DNA of 19,263 nucleotides from JBDSYA01 sp039925865 (GTDB lineage: Bacteria; Bacteroidota; Ignavibacteria; Tepidaquicellales; Tepidaquicellaceae). The translations under genes were made by a program, and so were the position numbers. Positions 1 through 8,064 of the stretch are shown piece by piece. The notes beneath the pieces were generated by a model that did no database searches, was not told the origin of the DNA, and saw only the letters and a program-made list of their open reading frames with translations. Numbering within the stretch: position 1 is the stretch's first letter; the number at the start of each line of letters is the position of its first letter. The DNA is taken from contig JBDSYA010000137.1 in assembly GCA_039925865.1 (NCBI GenBank), forward strand, positions 1 through 19,263, written 5' to 3'.

Positions 1-357
1 GGTAAAATGCTTGGTTCATTATGGTTTGCATCGGGGATTTCGATGTTTATGTTCGGATTTATAGGAACAATGTCAAAAGCATACAATCCCGTATTTATAT
101 CACCTATAATTGCAACATCTCTTGGCATCTCATATTTTACAAGCGGAGCTATACAGCAGATTAAATGGCTTCAAAACATATCACTGGGATGGTGGGCAGG
201 AGCGATCATTATGTTTATGTTTCCAAGTGTTCATACCCTGCTGATCTTTGCATTAATGATGATCTGCTTTCAGATTATCCCCGGATTAATTCTGAACAGA
301 AAATCAAAAGTAGGTATTACAAGCGAGACCAATAACATTATTGCAGAGAATATTTGA
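1..357 (+). CDS. Small multi-pass membrane protein, possibly cut by the window edge
   Basis: The reading frame is open to the left edge, so the start may lie outside the window. The first ATG inside is at 7 and gives 116 residues. The product is very hydrophobic, with about three or four membrane segments (roughly residues 3-24, 28-50, 60-75 and 78-97 from that ATG) and a short polar tail. I cannot assign a function. Its stop overlaps the start of the next gene in a TGATG arrangement, so it is probably translationally coupled to the winged-helix regulator. This suggests a small membrane protein/regulator pair, as seen in other Bacteroidota-like genomes (inference from memory). No catalytic motif is visible. 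Confidence 0.7.
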   Translation, partial: GKMLGSLWFASGISMFMFGFIGTMSKAYNPVFISPIIATSLGISYFTSGAIQQIKWLQNISLGWWAGAIIMFMFPSVHTLLIFALMMICFQIIPGLILNRKSKVGITSETNNIIAENI

Positions 358-665
358 TGAATAATTTTGATTATCAGCAAATTGACGATGTAATACATTC
401 AAGGATACGAACCTCTGTAATGGCTGTACTCGTAACTGTTGAAGAAGCTGAATTTAATTTTCTAAAAGAAAAAGTTAATGCAACGGACGGAAATCTCAGT
501 GTTCACATAAAGAAACTTGAAGAAGCAGGTTATGTATCGGTCAAGAAAATTTTTGTTGAAAGAAAGCCACTGACAAAATATAAAATTACAAGCAAAGGTT
601 TTAAAGCGTTTGAGGTTTACATCAAAAAATTAGAAAGTATTGTAAAAAACAATTTTATGCCGTAG
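357..665 (+). CDS. Winged-helix transcriptional regulator (HTH_34/MarR-like)
   Basis: This is a 102-residue single-domain protein resembling the HTH_34 (PF13601) winged-helix family. The N-terminal half has the recognition-helix pattern, with LKEKVNATDGNLSVHIKKLE at about residues 36-55. A wing follows, with basic residues and the KYKITSKGFKAFEVYIKKLE segment that ends in a dimerisation-type helix. A TTG at 354 is in frame, but ATG at 357 is preferred because it overlaps the upstream TGA (TGATG), implying coupled translation. It probably binds DNA as a dimer. The ligand and target are unknown; its own two-gene unit is the natural first guess. No ligand-binding domain is present. Confidence 0.85.
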   Translation: MNNFDYQQIDDVIHSRIRTSVMAVLVTVEEAEFNFLKEKVNATDGNLSVHIKKLEEAGYVSVKKIFVERKPLTKYKITSKGFKAFEVYIKKLESIVKNNFMP

Positions 666-671
666 GCACCC

Positions 672-703
672 TTTCCCGAAGTTACCCCTTCGTGGCGGGG
701 AAA
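672..703 (+). other. GC-rich imperfect hairpin between regulator and PCD genes
   Basis: The short gap holds a nested inverted repeat. TTTCC at 672-676 pairs with GGAAA at 699-703, and inside it CGAAG (677-681) pairs with CTTCG (688-692). It stands out from the AT-rich surroundings. It is not followed by a proper T-tract, so it may be a weak terminator, an mRNA processing or stability element, or a dispersed repeat copy. Function is undetermined. Confidence 0.4.
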
Positions 704-719
704 TTAAATCAGATTTGAA

Positions 720-1004
720 ATGAAAAAATTAGAAGGTATTAGTCTTAACAAAGAATTAAAGTCTTTAAAGGGTTGGAAAATTGTTGACAATTCAATTGTT
801 AAAATTTTTAAGACAAAAGGCTTTCCTCAGACGATGGGGCTGGTTACCTCTATCGGGGCCTTTTGCCAGCAGCATGATCATCACCCGGATTACCTTACAA
901 TGAAATATTCATCTGTCGAAGTTTCTTTTTCAACTCATACCGAAAAGGGCATTACGAAAAAAGATATTGATATTGCAAAAGATATAGACACATTACCAAA
1001 TTAA
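720..1004 (+). CDS. phhB: Pterin-4a-carbinolamine dehydratase
   Basis: This 94-residue protein has the normal length for the family. It dehydrates 4a-hydroxytetrahydropterin to quinonoid dihydropterin, which recycles the cofactor of aromatic amino acid hydroxylases; many bacterial members are thought to act in pterin metabolism more generally. The signature is clear: HDHHPDY at residues 52-58 supplies the paired active-site histidines (54 and 55), and STHTEKGIT follows at about 71-79 with the third histidine (73). The spacing matches the DCoH/PhhB His-His...His triad. It lies 16 nt upstream of a TonB receptor gene and may be co-transcribed with it, although no functional link is evident. No phenylalanine hydroxylase is in the window, so its partner enzyme is unknown. 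Confidence 0.92.
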   Translation: MKKLEGISLNKELKSLKGWKIVDNSIVKIFKTKGFPQTMGLVTSIGAFCQQHDHHPDYLTMKYSSVEVSFSTHTEKGITKKDIDIAKDIDTLPN

Positions 1005-1020
1005 AAACTAATAATAAAAA

Positions 1021-3225
1021 ATGAAAATTTTATACAAAGTATTTTTACTTTTGATTATCGGGTCAGGTTTATTTGCACAGGATTCTGCGTCGGTCAATGT
1101 GACGAGAATTTTCGGAGTTGTAAAAGGCTCAAATGACAGCCTTCTAAGAGGAGCCAACCTTGTAATTACAGGGACAATCGACGGTGCGACTACTGACGAT
1201 AAAGGTTTTTATGAATTTGAAACAGAAAATACCGGACAGCAGAATCTGCTGATAACATTTCCTGAATACGCCAATAAAACTATTCCGGTTGATATTTCCG
1301 GAAAAGATCTGGAGATTAACGTTAAACTTTCTAAATCAGAAATTAAAACAGATGAAATAATTGTAACTGCGAGTTCATTTACTTCAGGTGAAAATAATGC
1401 CGTAACTTTGACACCTTTGGAAATTGTGAGAATACCGGGCGCTGATGCTGATCTTTACAGGGCTATAACTACATTCCCGGGATCCAACCAGGTAAATGAA
1501 GGCAGCAGAATAACTGTAAGAGGCGGTGATCCGGATGAAGTGCTGACGATCATAGATCTTGCTTCATTATATAATCCGTTTTTATTTGATGAAACATTTA
1601 ATGTTTCATCTTATTCTACTGTGAATCCCTGGGGACTTCGCGGAATCAATTTTACAAGCGGAGGATTTTCTGCAAAATACGGAAACGTATTGTCCGCCGT
1701 ACTGGATCTGAAATCTTATGACTTGCCTCAGGGTTCAGGAATGTTCGCCTGGCTTGGACTGGCAAATGCATCACTTGACGGCGTTTATCTTTCAAAGAAA
1801 AGAAATTTTGGCGCGACATTTTCTGCAGGTAAATTATTCCTTGAACCTTATTTTGCGATCAATGGCAAGCACTCAGAGTTTTCACCCATTCCGCAATCAA
1901 ACCAATTCGGAGGAACACTTGCTCATAAGATCGGATCAACAGGTAACATTAAATTTTACGGAAATTATAGTGATGATAAAGTAGGAATACAAAATCGCAG
2001 CCCTTCGTTTGACGGATATTACAATACAAGTTCTAAAAGTTATTTTTCAAATCTGAAACTTTTAATTGCGCCTTCTTCATCAACATTATTTAACGCAGGC
2101 GTTTCTTTTAGTTTATATGACCGGAAAACAAGTTACGGCATTTTAAGGACAAATATTAAAGATGTTTATTCCAAAGGCAGAGTTGATTTTACAAAAAATG
2201 TTACCAGCAAGATTGACATTAACAGCGGGCTTGAATATGAATATAACGGATATGAAATAAACGGAACCCTTCCAAAGTATTCATATAATATTGGCCTCAA
2301 TGCTCCTTCATTTGATCTTGATACAAACTCAAACACAGGCAGAGCCGGAGCTTATATTGAAGCAGAAATAAGGGTCTCGGATAAATTTTTTATTATACCG
2401 GGTGTCCGGACTGATTATCATACACTTTCAAAAAAAATTAATTTCGATCCGAGAATTTCTTTTGGATATCAGGCAAACAAATATAACGCGATCCGTGGTG
2501 CCTTTGGAGTTTATCATCAATATCCAAAACTGGAAAATTATTTAAGAGCTGAAAACAATGATCTGAAACCGGAAGATGCATTACATTATATATTGGGATA
2601 CGAATACAATAACGAGAATAAAATAATATTCAGAGTTGAAAGTTATTACAAAAAATATTCTGACCTGGTGTTAGTTAACAGAAATGATTTTTTTTACAGG
2701 TCCGAAGGTGAAGGCAGTGTTAAAGGTGTTGATGTTTTCTTTAAAACTAAAATTGACAATAAATTTACAGGATGGATTTCGTATGCATATTGTGATTCTA
2801 AAAGGAAGCAGTATGAAGCAGCAAAGTTAGTACCTGCTAATTATGATATCACACACAATCTCAGTATTGTAGGCAGTTATAATTTAACTGATCGGATAGT
2901 ATTCGGGGCAACTTATAAAGTCTCCACAGGAAAACCTTTTACACCTGTAACAGGAAGCATATTTGAACCATCACAAAATGTTTATAAACCGGTTTATGCA
3001 GAAATGAACAGCGGGAGATTTCCTACCTATTCAAGAGTCGATATGAATGCTCAATATATATTTGCTCTATTCGGAAAGTTTGCTGTGGGAGTATTGGCAC
3101 TGAATAATGTTTTTAATCAAAATAACTTATACGATTATACTTACAATTCCGATTATTCCAAAAGACTGGAAATCCAGACAAATAACAGGAGAACTGTGTA
3201 CGTCGGACTGGGACTTCAATTATAA
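1021..3225 (+). CDS. TonB-dependent outer-membrane receptor with N-terminal CarboxypepD_reg-like domain
   Basis: This 734-residue outer-membrane protein has a signal peptide (residues 1-20, ending GLFAQ). A carboxypeptidase-regulatory-like beta-sandwich follows at about 27-105, with the pattern GANLVITGTIDGATTDDKG and then GFYEF. A TonB-box-like stretch, DEIIVTASS, lies near 110-118. The plug covers about 120-235 (ITVRGGDPDE, then FTSGGFSAKYGNVLSAVLDL). The C-terminal beta-barrel ends in the short strand VYVGLGLQL. Such receptors import large or scarce ligands using TonB/ExbBD energy. The ligand cannot be read from sequence, and no SusD partner is present. It is 42 nt from the downstream TPR-like gene with no terminator between them, so the two probably form one transcript. 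At 734 residues it is a compact member. Confidence 0.93.
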   Translation: MKILYKVFLLLIIGSGLFAQDSASVNVTRIFGVVKGSNDSLLRGANLVITGTIDGATTDDKGFYEFETENTGQQNLLITFPEYANKTIPVDISGKDLEINVKLSKSEIKTDEIIVTASSFTSGENNAVTLTPLEIVRIPGADADLYRAITTFPGSNQVNEGSRITVRGGDPDEVLTIIDLASLYNPFLFDETFNVSSYSTVNPWGLRGINFTSGGFSAKYGNVLSAVLDLKSYDLPQGSGMFAWLGLANASLDGVYLSKKRNFGATFSAGKLFLEPYFAINGKHSEFSPIPQSNQFGGTLAHKIGSTGNIKFYGNYSDDKVGIQNRSPSFDGYYNTSSKSYFSNLKLLIAPSSSTLFNAGVSFSLYDRKTSYGILRTNIKDVYSKGRVDFTKNVTSKIDINSGLEYEYNGYEINGTLPKYSYNIGLNAPSFDLDTNSNTGRAGAYIEAEIRVSDKFFIIPGVRTDYHTLSKKINFDPRISFGYQANKYNAIRGAFGVYHQYPKLENYLRAENNDLKPEDALHYILGYEYNNENKIIFRVESYYKKYSDLVLVNRNDFFYRSEGEGSVKGVDVFFKTKIDNKFTGWISYAYCDSKRKQYEAAKLVPANYDITHNLSIVGSYNLTDRIVFGATYKVSTGKPFTPVTGSIFEPSQNVYKPVYAEMNSGRFPTYSRVDMNAQYIFALFGKFAVGVLALNNVFNQNNLYDYTYNSDYSKRLEIQTNNRRTVYVGLGLQL

Positions 3226-3254
3226 AATTATAAATAAAACCAATTAAAAATAAA

Positions 3255-3260
3255 AAGGAG
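3255..3260 (+). promoter_or_regulatory. Strong Shine-Dalgarno (AAGGAG) for the TPR-like gene
   Basis: AAGGAG lies 7 nt before the ATG at 3268. It is one of only two good Shine-Dalgarno matches I see in the window (the other is AAAAGGA before 6250). It fixes the start of the 263-residue protein and suggests comparatively efficient translation. Confidence 0.75.
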
Positions 3261-3267
3261 CTAAAAA

Positions 3268-4059
3268 ATGAAAAGTAAAATTTTATTAATAACCGTAATG
3301 ATCCTTGCAATATTTTTGCAAATGAACTCTTACGCTGCAAATGATTTTGAAAAAGCAATGTTGAAAGCAAAGAAAAATCTTAAAGAAGGTATGGACCAGG
3401 CTGATGTAACTAAAATAGTCAAAGCAAGAGGTCAGTTTGAGAGAATACTTCAGCTCAAACAGGATGTGTGGCTTGTCAATTATTATCTGGCATTGGCAGA
3501 CTACGGACAATCTCTGAAATCAAGCGCATCAAAGAATAAAGAAGATATTAAAAAGTTCACAGAGTCAGGCATTGACATGATCAATAAATCCATTGATGAA
3601 AATCCTGCATTTGCAGATTCATTTATACTACTCGAGTTTCTAAATTTTAACAGGTGGCAGTATGAACAGGAAAAGATGCAAGAAATAATAACTGCTTCAC
3701 AGAGTGCGGATGCTGATGCAAAAAAGCTAGAGCCGGGAAATCCACGATATCTACTGGTAAATGGTATAGCGCACTTTTATACACCGGAAGCATTTGGCGG
3801 AGGTGTTAAGATTGCAATACCCGAACTGGAAAAATCAATGGATCTGTATAAAAACAGAGTTGAGAAAAAAAATTATTATCCTGATTGGGGAAACGATCTT
3901 GCAATGGGATACATGGCGCTCAGTCTTATTAAAAGAAATGATGACGGTGACATGGCAAAAGCTAAAACCCTTATTGATGACGCCGGTAAACTGAATCCGG
4001 ACTCGGAATTCATTTCAAAATATGTCATGAAAGAATATCAGGATACAAATAAAAAATAA
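3268..4059 (+). CDS. Exported TPR-like protein paired with a TonB receptor
   Basis: This 263-residue protein starts with a signal peptide (residues 1-24, ending NSYAA). The mature part is almost wholly alpha-helical, with degenerate TPR-like helix pairs. The clearest are around residues 48-75 (RILQLKQDVWLVNYYLALAD), 90-120, and the last one near 228-247 (AKTLIDDAGKLNPDSEF). A conserved-looking FYTPEAFGGG segment at about 171-180 resembles the loop of TPR proteins that hold metabolic or receptor partners. No catalytic motif is apparent. It is probably periplasmic. It follows the TonB receptor by 42 nt, has a strong ribosome binding site and is followed by a terminator, so it ends the operon. 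A role as an accessory or scaffold for the receptor is inference only. Confidence 0.8.
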   Translation: MKSKILLITVMILAIFLQMNSYAANDFEKAMLKAKKNLKEGMDQADVTKIVKARGQFERILQLKQDVWLVNYYLALADYGQSLKSSASKNKEDIKKFTESGIDMINKSIDENPAFADSFILLEFLNFNRWQYEQEKMQEIITASQSADADAKKLEPGNPRYLLVNGIAHFYTPEAFGGGVKIAIPELEKSMDLYKNRVEKKNYYPDWGNDLAMGYMALSLIKRNDDGDMAKAKTLIDDAGKLNPDSEFISKYVMKEYQDTNKK

Positions 4060-4084
4060 TATAGAAAAACATAATTCTATTCGG

Positions 4085-4112
4085 AAGGCGGATCAACTCC
4101 GCCTTTTGTGTT
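4085..4112 (+). terminator. Intrinsic terminator after the TonB receptor/TPR operon
   Basis: A perfect 8-bp stem AAGGCGGA (4085-4092)/TCCGCCTT (4098-4105) with a TCAAC loop is followed by a T-rich run (TTTTGTGTTT including the stem end). This is a typical rho-independent terminator, and it separates the receptor/TPR unit from hutU. Confidence 0.88.
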
Positions 4113-4216
4113 TATAATGAACATTCCAACTGGAAATTTCTAATTTGAGCTTTCAAAAATTTGCAATATTTATTTCAGGTAAGAATTTTTATTTTATAAA
4201 AAAATTAAATATTAAA

Positions 4217-5863
4217 ATGCCTCGTTCAATAAAAGCTCCAACCGGAAATATACTTACATGTAAAAGTTGGATTACAGAAGCAGCAATGAGAATGCTAATG
4301 AACAATCTGGATCCGGATGTAGCCGAAAGGCCTGAAGAACTGATAGTTTACGGGGGAAGCGGAAAAGCTGCACGAAACTGGGAATGCTTTGATAAGATAG
4401 TTGAGTCATTGAAAAATTTGAATGAAGATGAAACGCTGCTTGTCCAGTCGGGGAAGCCTGTTGCAATTTTTAAAACACATACAAATGCGCCGCGTGTATT
4501 AATTTCCAATTCACAAATTGTCCCTGCGTGGGCTAACTGGGATGAATTCCGGAGACTTGAAGCGTTAGGCCTGACAATGTACGGGCAGATGACAGCAGGA
4601 AGCTGGATCTATATAGGGACGCAGGGAATACTTCAGGGCACTTATGAAACATTTGCTTCATGCGCTTTGAAACATTTTGAAGGAACACTTTCAGGAAAAT
4701 TTGTTATGACCTGCGGGCTTGGTGGAATGGGAGGTGCTCAGCCTCTTGCAGCCACACTTAACGGCGCGGCTTTCCTTGGAGTTGATGTTGATAAAACACG
4801 AATTCAAAAAAGAATTGACACAGGATACTGTGATGTGATGACAGATAACTTAGATGAGGCTTTAAAACTTGTTTTAGATGCGAAGCAAAATAAAAAAGCT
4901 TTATCAGTTGGTTTGATTGGTAATGCCGGTGAAGTTCTTCCTGAGATTTTTAAAAGAAACATTTTTCCGGATATTGTTACAGATCAAACATCTGCACATG
5001 ATATGTTGAATGGTTATGTCCCGATGGGAATGAGTTTTGAAAAAGCTCTTGAACTTAGGAAAAATGATCCTGTGAAATATCAGGAGCTCGCACGCAGGAC
5101 AGTTGTACTGCATTGCAGGACTATGTGGGAGTTTATGCAGCGCGGTTCAATTGTTTTTGATTACGGAAATAATTTAAGAGGTGAAGCATACAATAATTGT
5201 TTCAAGTCTGCTTTTGAAATTCCAGGATTTGTACCTGAATATATAAGGCCATTATTTTGTGAAGGGAAAGGACCATTCAGATGGGTAGCGCTTTCCGGAG
5301 ATCCGGAAGATATCTACCGAACTGATGAAGCAATATTAAAAGCATTTCCTGATAATATACTTTTGCATAAATGGCTTAAGGCAGCTAAAGAGAAAGTACA
5401 TTTTCAGGGACTTCCTGCCCGTATCTGCTGGCTTGGATACGGTGAAAGAGCAAAAGCAGGAAAAATATTTAATGATCTTGTAAAAGATGGAATTGTTTCT
5501 GCTCCGATAGTTATCGGAAGAGATCATTTGGACTGCGGAAGTGTCGCTTCACCAAACCGTGAAACCGAAAAAATGAAAGATGGTTCTGATGCGATTGCTG
5601 ACTGGCCTGTACTGAATTTCGGACTTCACTGCATTGGAGGAGCAAGCTGGGTTTCACTTCATCATGGCGGCGGTGTTGGAATCGGTAATTCAATTCATTC
5701 TGGAATGGTAATAGTTGCTGACGGCACAAAAGAAGCGGAAGAAAAATTGGAAAGATGTCTTACCTATGATCCTGGTATGGGAATAGTCAGGCATGCAGAT
5801 GCAGGCTATGATCTGGCAATTGAAGAAAAGAATAAGTTTGGAATTAATATGCCGATGATTTAA
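4217..5863 (+). CDS. hutU: Urocanate hydratase (urocanase)
   Basis: This enzyme converts urocanate to 4-imidazolone-5-propanoate, the second step of histidine degradation, using a tightly bound NAD+ as electrophile. It is cytoplasmic. From the ATG at 4217 the protein has 548 residues, normal for the family; an in-frame TTG at 4145 would add 24 unconserved residues and is rejected. The urocanase signature FQGLPARICW lies at residues 396-405 and includes the active-site cysteine (C404). The glycine-rich NAD-contact segment CGLGGMGGAQPLAATLNGA is at about 166-184. DCGSVASPNRETE and the late LHHGGGVGIGNSIHSG segment are also present. Start, end and motifs are intact. The gene is unaccompanied: no hutH, hutI, hutF or hutG is in the window. 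Confidence 0.97.
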   Translation: MPRSIKAPTGNILTCKSWITEAAMRMLMNNLDPDVAERPEELIVYGGSGKAARNWECFDKIVESLKNLNEDETLLVQSGKPVAIFKTHTNAPRVLISNSQIVPAWANWDEFRRLEALGLTMYGQMTAGSWIYIGTQGILQGTYETFASCALKHFEGTLSGKFVMTCGLGGMGGAQPLAATLNGAAFLGVDVDKTRIQKRIDTGYCDVMTDNLDEALKLVLDAKQNKKALSVGLIGNAGEVLPEIFKRNIFPDIVTDQTSAHDMLNGYVPMGMSFEKALELRKNDPVKYQELARRTVVLHCRTMWEFMQRGSIVFDYGNNLRGEAYNNCFKSAFEIPGFVPEYIRPLFCEGKGPFRWVALSGDPEDIYRTDEAILKAFPDNILLHKWLKAAKEKVHFQGLPARICWLGYGERAKAGKIFNDLVKDGIVSAPIVIGRDHLDCGSVASPNRETEKMKDGSDAIADWPVLNFGLHCIGGASWVSLHHGGGVGIGNSIHSGMVIVADGTKEAEEKLERCLTYDPGMGIVRHADAGYDLAIEEKNKFGINMPMI

Positions 5864-6249
5864 AGATTTATTTCGACTTAATATTTATTTAAAGTCTTTC
5901 AAAATAATTATCTTTGTAAATCTTTCCGGCAAGATTAATAGATAATATATAATTATAAGATCCTGAGAAAACTTCATCATGAATTAATATTTCCTGCAAA
6001 AAATACTTCACGTTTAAATTGCATTCCATACTTCAGTGATATTATAACTTATAGTAAAGCCTCTCATTTATTCATCAATCTTTGAACTCCATTTCTGCAA
6101 GAGTCAAAATATAATGAGCGTGGAATTTTGATTCAAAAGTTATTGATGTGATTATATTCAGTATGTTCAAATATAAATCCATTATAATTCTTTTCTCGTT
6201 ATTGAAATCAGCGTAAGATATTTATAATTTTAACGAAAAGGAAAAAGTA
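5864..6249 (+). other. Gene-free leader upstream of the DUF4331 gene
   Basis: I see no coding potential in these 386 nt on either strand. A weak inverted repeat, GACTT (5875-5879)/AAGTC (5892-5896), just after hutU may help end its transcript. TATCTTTG at 5909-5916 fits the Bacteroidota -7 consensus TAnnTTTG, but it has no convincing -33 element and lies ~330 nt from the next gene. A small hairpin, AATCTT/AAGATT, lies near 5919-5936. AAAAGGA at 6236-6242 is the ribosome binding site, 7 nt before the ATG at 6250. The promoter of the DUF4331 gene should be here, but I cannot place it. Confidence 0.45.
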
Positions 6250-8010
6250 ATGAACAAAAAAATCTATTTATTCTCCGCATTAGCGATGTTACTGATCGGG
6301 GCTGCTTTATTTACAACATCTCAGGTTACAGATGCTTCGAGCCATCGTGAAGCACCAATTATCTCTACAGATCCTGTAGCTGATAATACAGATGTATATG
6401 CATTCCGCCCGGCAGATGACCCGGGAATGGTTTGTATCATAGCAAGTTATAATCCGTTTGAAGAACCAGCAGGCGGTCCAAATTTTAATAAGTTTGGAAC
6501 AGATGTACTTTATGAAATTAAAATTGACAACGTAGGTGACCGTATCGATCACATAAGTTATCAATTTGAATTCACTGATATTGTTTTAAATAGCAATACA
6601 TTTTTATATAATACCGGTACAGTAACAACATTTGAAGATGTAAATTTAAATGTGAAACAAACTTACAAAGTAAAAAGGATAGTTAACGGTTCATTACAGT
6701 GGACTTCAGGAGATTTGCCCGTTCCTCCGGCTTATGTAGGTGGTAACAGCCATTCAGATCCAAACTATATAGGACCTCCTTCAATGTCAAACTATGCTGC
6801 TCTAATGGCAAATTCTGTAAAAGATCTTCCAAGCAGCGGTGGTAAAGTATTTTGCGGTCCAACAGATGACGCATTCTTTGTTGACCTTGGTGCTGCATTT
6901 GACTTATTAAAAATCAGACCGGGTGCACCTGGTAATTCAGGTGGCGGTAAAGATGCTTTAGCAGGTTACAATGTTCATTCAATTTGTATCAAAGTACCTA
7001 TTGGTCAGGTGACAAGGAATGGTAGTCCAAGCCCTGCTGCTACTGATTCAAATGCAATAATAGGAGTCTATGCTACAGCCAGCAGAAAAACTACAACAGT
7101 CATTAACAGCAACGGTACAAGAACAGGATCAGGTCCATTTGTTTATGTTTCAAGATTGGGGATGCCTCTTGTTAATGAAGTCGTACTTCCATTAAGTCAA
7201 AAAGATAAATGGAATGCTTCTGTTCCGCTAAATGATGCTCAGTTCTTAAATTTTGTAACAACTTCTGAAGTTGCAGGATTAATTAATTTCCTATATCCGG
7301 TCACAGATGATATCCCAACCACAGGAAGAAATGATCTTGTACAGGTATTTTTAACCGGTGTTCCGACTTTGAATCAACGACCTCAGGATACCAGAACACC
7401 TTCAGAACAATTAAGGCTCAATCTTGGTATCGCACCTGTGGCTTTTGCAAGTGAGAACAGGCTTGGAGTCATAGCCGGAGATGCTGCAGGATATCCAAAT
7501 GGTAGAAGATTAAAAGATGATGTACTTGACATATCATTACGTGTTGTAGCCGGTGTTCTGTTAGGTCCTCCGTTCAGCACAGGTATAAATGCACAGCTTG
7601 GTGATGGTGTACAAAGAAATGATAAACCGTTCCAAACTACATTCCCTTATATGGCCCAGCCACATGAAGGATATTTAAATAGTCACGGTATTATTGTTGC
7701 AATAAGCAGTTCAAACCAAACAATTGATCCTAATGCTTATGGATTAATTCAAAATTATCCAAATCCATTTAACCCTACTACACAAATAAAATATAATTTG
7801 CTGAAAGCAGATAATGTATCGGTTATAGTTTATGATGTACTCGGTAAAGAAGTGAAAACACTTGTTAATGAAAGACTGACAGCAGGTGAAAAAGTAGTTA
7901 TGTGGGATGGTCTTGATGCCAACGGAAAAGCCGTTTCATCAGGAACATACTTTGTGAAGCTTGTTACATCCTCGGGTGTAGATACTAAGAAAATGATGCT
8001 TTTAAAATAA
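6250..8010 (+). CDS. DUF4331 surface protein with T9SS type A sorting domain
   Basis: This 586-residue secreted protein has a signal peptide at about 1-29. The hallmark DUF4331 (PF14224) opening follows: SSHREAPIISTDP, then ADNTDVYAF (about 30-52), then YNPFEEPAGGPNF and VLYEIKIDN. The domain runs to about residue 490. Its biochemical function is not known. Residues 497-586 form a C-terminal sorting domain, starting with QNYPNPFNPTTQIKY and ending GTYFVKLVTSSG...KKMMLLK. This directs export through the type IX secretion system and attachment to, or release from, the cell surface. The ribosome binding site AAAAGGA sits 7 nt upstream. It leads a cluster of TPR protein, small membrane protein and TonB receptor, but a strong terminator follows immediately, so it may be expressed at a higher level than the rest. 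Confidence 0.93.
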   Translation: MNKKIYLFSALAMLLIGAALFTTSQVTDASSHREAPIISTDPVADNTDVYAFRPADDPGMVCIIASYNPFEEPAGGPNFNKFGTDVLYEIKIDNVGDRIDHISYQFEFTDIVLNSNTFLYNTGTVTTFEDVNLNVKQTYKVKRIVNGSLQWTSGDLPVPPAYVGGNSHSDPNYIGPPSMSNYAALMANSVKDLPSSGGKVFCGPTDDAFFVDLGAAFDLLKIRPGAPGNSGGGKDALAGYNVHSICIKVPIGQVTRNGSPSPAATDSNAIIGVYATASRKTTTVINSNGTRTGSGPFVYVSRLGMPLVNEVVLPLSQKDKWNASVPLNDAQFLNFVTTSEVAGLINFLYPVTDDIPTTGRNDLVQVFLTGVPTLNQRPQDTRTPSEQLRLNLGIAPVAFASENRLGVIAGDAAGYPNGRRLKDDVLDISLRVVAGVLLGPPFSTGINAQLGDGVQRNDKPFQTTFPYMAQPHEGYLNSHGIIVAISSSNQTIDPNAYGLIQNYPNPFNPTTQIKYNLLKADNVSVIVYDVLGKEVKTLVNERLTAGEKVVMWDGLDANGKAVSSGTYFVKLVTSSGVDTKKMMLLK

Positions 8011-8019
8011 AATCTTTTT

Positions 8020-8050
8020 AAAGGGGTTGAATTATTTTCAACCCCTTTTT
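8020..8050 (+). terminator. Strong intrinsic terminator between DUF4331 and TPR genes
   Basis: A perfect 12-bp stem AAAGGGGTTGAA (8020-8031)/TTCAACCCCTTT (8037-8048) with a 5-nt loop runs into a T-tract to 8050. It is the strongest terminator seen in the window. The next gene starts only 15 nt after the T-tract, so that gene needs read-through or a promoter hidden upstream. Confidence 0.92.
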
Positions 8051-8064
8051 AAATTATAAGAAAA

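Noticed and set aside
3113..3510. Overlapping reverse-strand ORFs of 74-85 codons
   Set aside because: They are antisense shadows of the TonB receptor and TPR-like genes, with no recognisable protein features.
4145..4216. TTG-initiated N-terminal extension of urocanase
   Set aside because: It adds 24 residues that do not look like the family; ATG 4217 gives the standard ~550-residue length.
5909..5916. Bacteroidota-type -7 promoter element (TATCTTTG)
   Set aside because: No matching -33 element at the right distance and ~330 nt from the gene; chance matches are expected in AT-rich DNA.
6185..6200. Shared motif (ATAATTC-TTTTC-CGTT) upstream of the DUF4331 gene and the second TonB receptor (~9760-9777)
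   Set aside because: Spacing to the following AT-rich box differs (about 20 against 10 nt) and the motif is low-complexity; not convincing as an ECF promoter.
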